Below are positions 62,924 to 64,000 of a DNA stretch of 64,000 nt, in pieces (within the stretch, counting starts at the first letter, position 1; each line of letters starts with the position of its first letter). The translations under genes were made by a program, and so were the position numbers. A model generated the notes under the pieces. The model did no database searches. It had not been told where the DNA came from and saw only the letters and a program-made list of their open reading frames with translations. This stretch comes from Lachnospira pectinoschiza (GTDB lineage Bacteria; Bacillota; Clostridia; Lachnospirales; Lachnospiraceae), in the NCBI RefSeq assembly GCF_020564355.1, contig NZ_JAJCRR010000004.1:62001-126000 (forward strand), in the 5' to 3' direction.

Positions 62924-63925
62924 ATGCAGTATTTTTGGTGTCAGACCGGTGCGGTTGCACTGGGATTTTTACTGGATTTAATTTTTGGGGACCCGCATTG
63001 GCTGTACCACCCGGTACAGCTAATCGGCAGTCTTATTTCAAAACTTGAAAAAGTTTTATTAAAGGATACAGATTCCGATAAAAAGAAGTTTAGAAACGGT
63101 GCGTTGCTTGCGGTGCTTGTAACCGTATTGACAGGCGCTATGACAATATTGATTTTATTTATCTGTTACCGCATTTCCATGACGGCGGGTTTTATCGTGG
63201 AATCCGTCATGTGTTATCAGATTCTTGCAGTCAAATCATTAAGGGTAGAAAGCATGAAAGTCTATACGGCATTGAAGCAGGACGGTCTGCCTGCGGCAAG
63301 AACGGCAGTTTCCATGATTGTCGGACGGGATACCGCACAGCTTGACGAACACGGCATTGTGCGTGCGGCAGTGGAAACGGTTGCGGAAAATACGTCAGAC
63401 GGTGTGATTGCACCGCTGTTTTATATGTTTTTTTTCGGTGCGGCAGGCGGTTTTATCTATAAAGCAGTCAACACCATGGATTCCATGATTGGTTATAAAA
63501 ATGATAAATATCTGTACTTCGGGCGGTTTGCGGCAAAGCTTGATGATGTCTTAAATTTTATTCCGTCAAGAATCGGCGGTGTATTAATGGTTTTATCGGC
63601 GGGAATTGCCTCACTGGCAGAAAAAAACGGCGAAAAGCACTACAGCATGAAAAATGCGTGGAAAATTTTTCTGCGCGACAGAAAAAAGCACAGCAGTCCG
63701 AATTCCGCTCAGACGGAAGCCGCGTGCGCCGGTGCATTAATGGTCGCTTTATCAGGCGATAATTATTATTTCGGAAAGCTTGTAAAAAAGCCGCAGATAG
63801 GCGATGCCGTCCGTCCGCTGGAAGCAGAAGATATTAAAAGAAGCCACGTACTGCTGTATATTTCTGCGTTTTTAATGGTGGCTGCGGTACTGGGGCTTAG
63901 GGTGGTGTTCTTTCTGATGATATGA
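62924..63925 (+). CDS. cbiB: Adenosylcobinamide-phosphate synthase
   Basis: 333 residues with several hydrophobic segments. LDLIFGDPHWLYHPVQLIG near the start, IVGRDTAQLDEHGIVRAAVE, TVAENTSDGVIAPLFY and SPNSAQTEAACAGAL are CbiB/CobD motifs. It attaches the aminopropanol arm to adenosylcobyric acid at the membrane. The stop overlaps the next start as ATGA. Confidence 0.95.
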   Translation: MQYFWCQTGAVALGFLLDLIFGDPHWLYHPVQLIGSLISKLEKVLLKDTDSDKKKFRNGALLAVLVTVLTGAMTILILFICYRISMTAGFIVESVMCYQILAVKSLRVESMKVYTALKQDGLPAARTAVSMIVGRDTAQLDEHGIVRAAVETVAENTSDGVIAPLFYMFFFGAAGGFIYKAVNTMDSMIGYKNDKYLYFGRFAAKLDDVLNFIPSRIGGVLMVLSAGIASLAEKNGEKHYSMKNAWKIFLRDRKKHSSPNSAQTEAACAGALMVALSGDNYYFGKLVKKPQIGDAVRPLEAEDIKRSHVLLYISAFLMVAAVLGLRVVFFLMI

Positions 63926-64000
63926 CACTGGAAGAAGCGCGGGAAGAAAGGCTGAATACAATAAAGCTGAATAAACCAACAGCCTTATCCGCACAATTCG
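63922..64000 (+). CDS. Start of an unidentified gene, runs off the window
   Basis: The ATG overlaps the cbiB stop (ATGA), so it is the next gene in the cobalamin operon. The visible 26 residues (MTLEEAREERLNTIKL and on) are too few to name a family. Genes that would complete the pathway and are not in this window include cbiL, a cobaltochelatase, cobyric acid synthase and a threonine-phosphate decarboxylase. Confidence 0.55.
   Translation, partial: MTLEEAREERLNTIKLNKPTALSAQF

Noticed and set aside
1-64000. tRNA and rRNA genes
   Set aside because: No gap contains a recognisable tRNA cloverleaf with TTC-type loop or rRNA sequence; none is called.

Overview
The window looks like chromosomal DNA of a strictly anaerobic, low-to-mid GC Firmicute, most likely a gut-type Lachnospiraceae. 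The signs are a Rex-type operator at adhE, YesM/YesN-like two-component genes beside a TRAP transporter, the anaerobic (cbi) route to cobalamin, and Gram-positive ribosome binding sites throughout. No rRNA or tRNA gene was recognised.

Layout. 1-4.3 kb: 3' end of a heavy-metal P-type ATPase, then an APH-type kinase and adhE on the minus strand. 4.3-10.2 kb: a fused glycogen branching enzyme/amylase, a lone receiver protein, DegV, a small membrane protein and a free-standing PhoU-like protein. 10.2-14.4 kb: a scarred region with two 5'-truncated genes joined head to head, a Fic protein with an inverted repeat in front of it, a MerR regulator with a long hairpin-rich 5' leader, an HD protein and a phoH remnant. 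14.8-23.1 kb: an ABC-2 exporter, then a TRAP binding protein with a histidine kinase and AraC-type response regulator, followed by a complete TRAP transporter. 23.3-24.8 kb: an islet of small or broken genes (XRE, ORF6N remnant, HNH, restriction-type ATPase remnant). 24.9-33.0 kb: an HD-GYP protein, a FadR-like regulator with a gluconate-type permease and an IlvD/Edd dehydratase, DUF3737 and a MalY/PatB-type lyase. 33.0-34.4 kb: a structured candidate RNA with its own promoter and terminator directly in front of a PBECR4-like putative nuclease, and a Cys-rich small protein.

34.4-46.9 kb is a complete type III-A CRISPR-Cas locus: a divergent WYL regulator, a lipoprotein, cas6, csm1-csm5, a small acidic EF-hand-like protein, a leader and array with 36-bp repeats, a lone HicB-like gene among decayed distal repeats, cas1, cas2 and csm6. 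The cas10 HD and GGDD motifs and the Csm6 HEPN motif are all present, so cyclic oligoadenylate signalling should be intact.

47.0-64.0 kb is a cobalamin operon led by a cobalamin riboswitch: btuFCD-type uptake, then cbiC-D-F-G-H-J-ET, a cbiA-cobT fusion, cobU, cobS, a CobU-like paralogue, cobC, a Dabb protein and cbiB, running off the end of the window. Many of these genes overlap by a few bases.

The best candidates for something undescribed are: (i) a palindrome-rich leader element present in two intact copies and one decayed copy, each directly 5' of a gene and in the same orientation relative to that gene; (ii) the promoter-RNA-terminator-nuclease unit at 33.3-34.0 kb, which has the layout of a type III toxin-antitoxin system; (iii) the extra lipoprotein, EF-hand-like and HicB-like genes inside the type III-A CRISPR locus.
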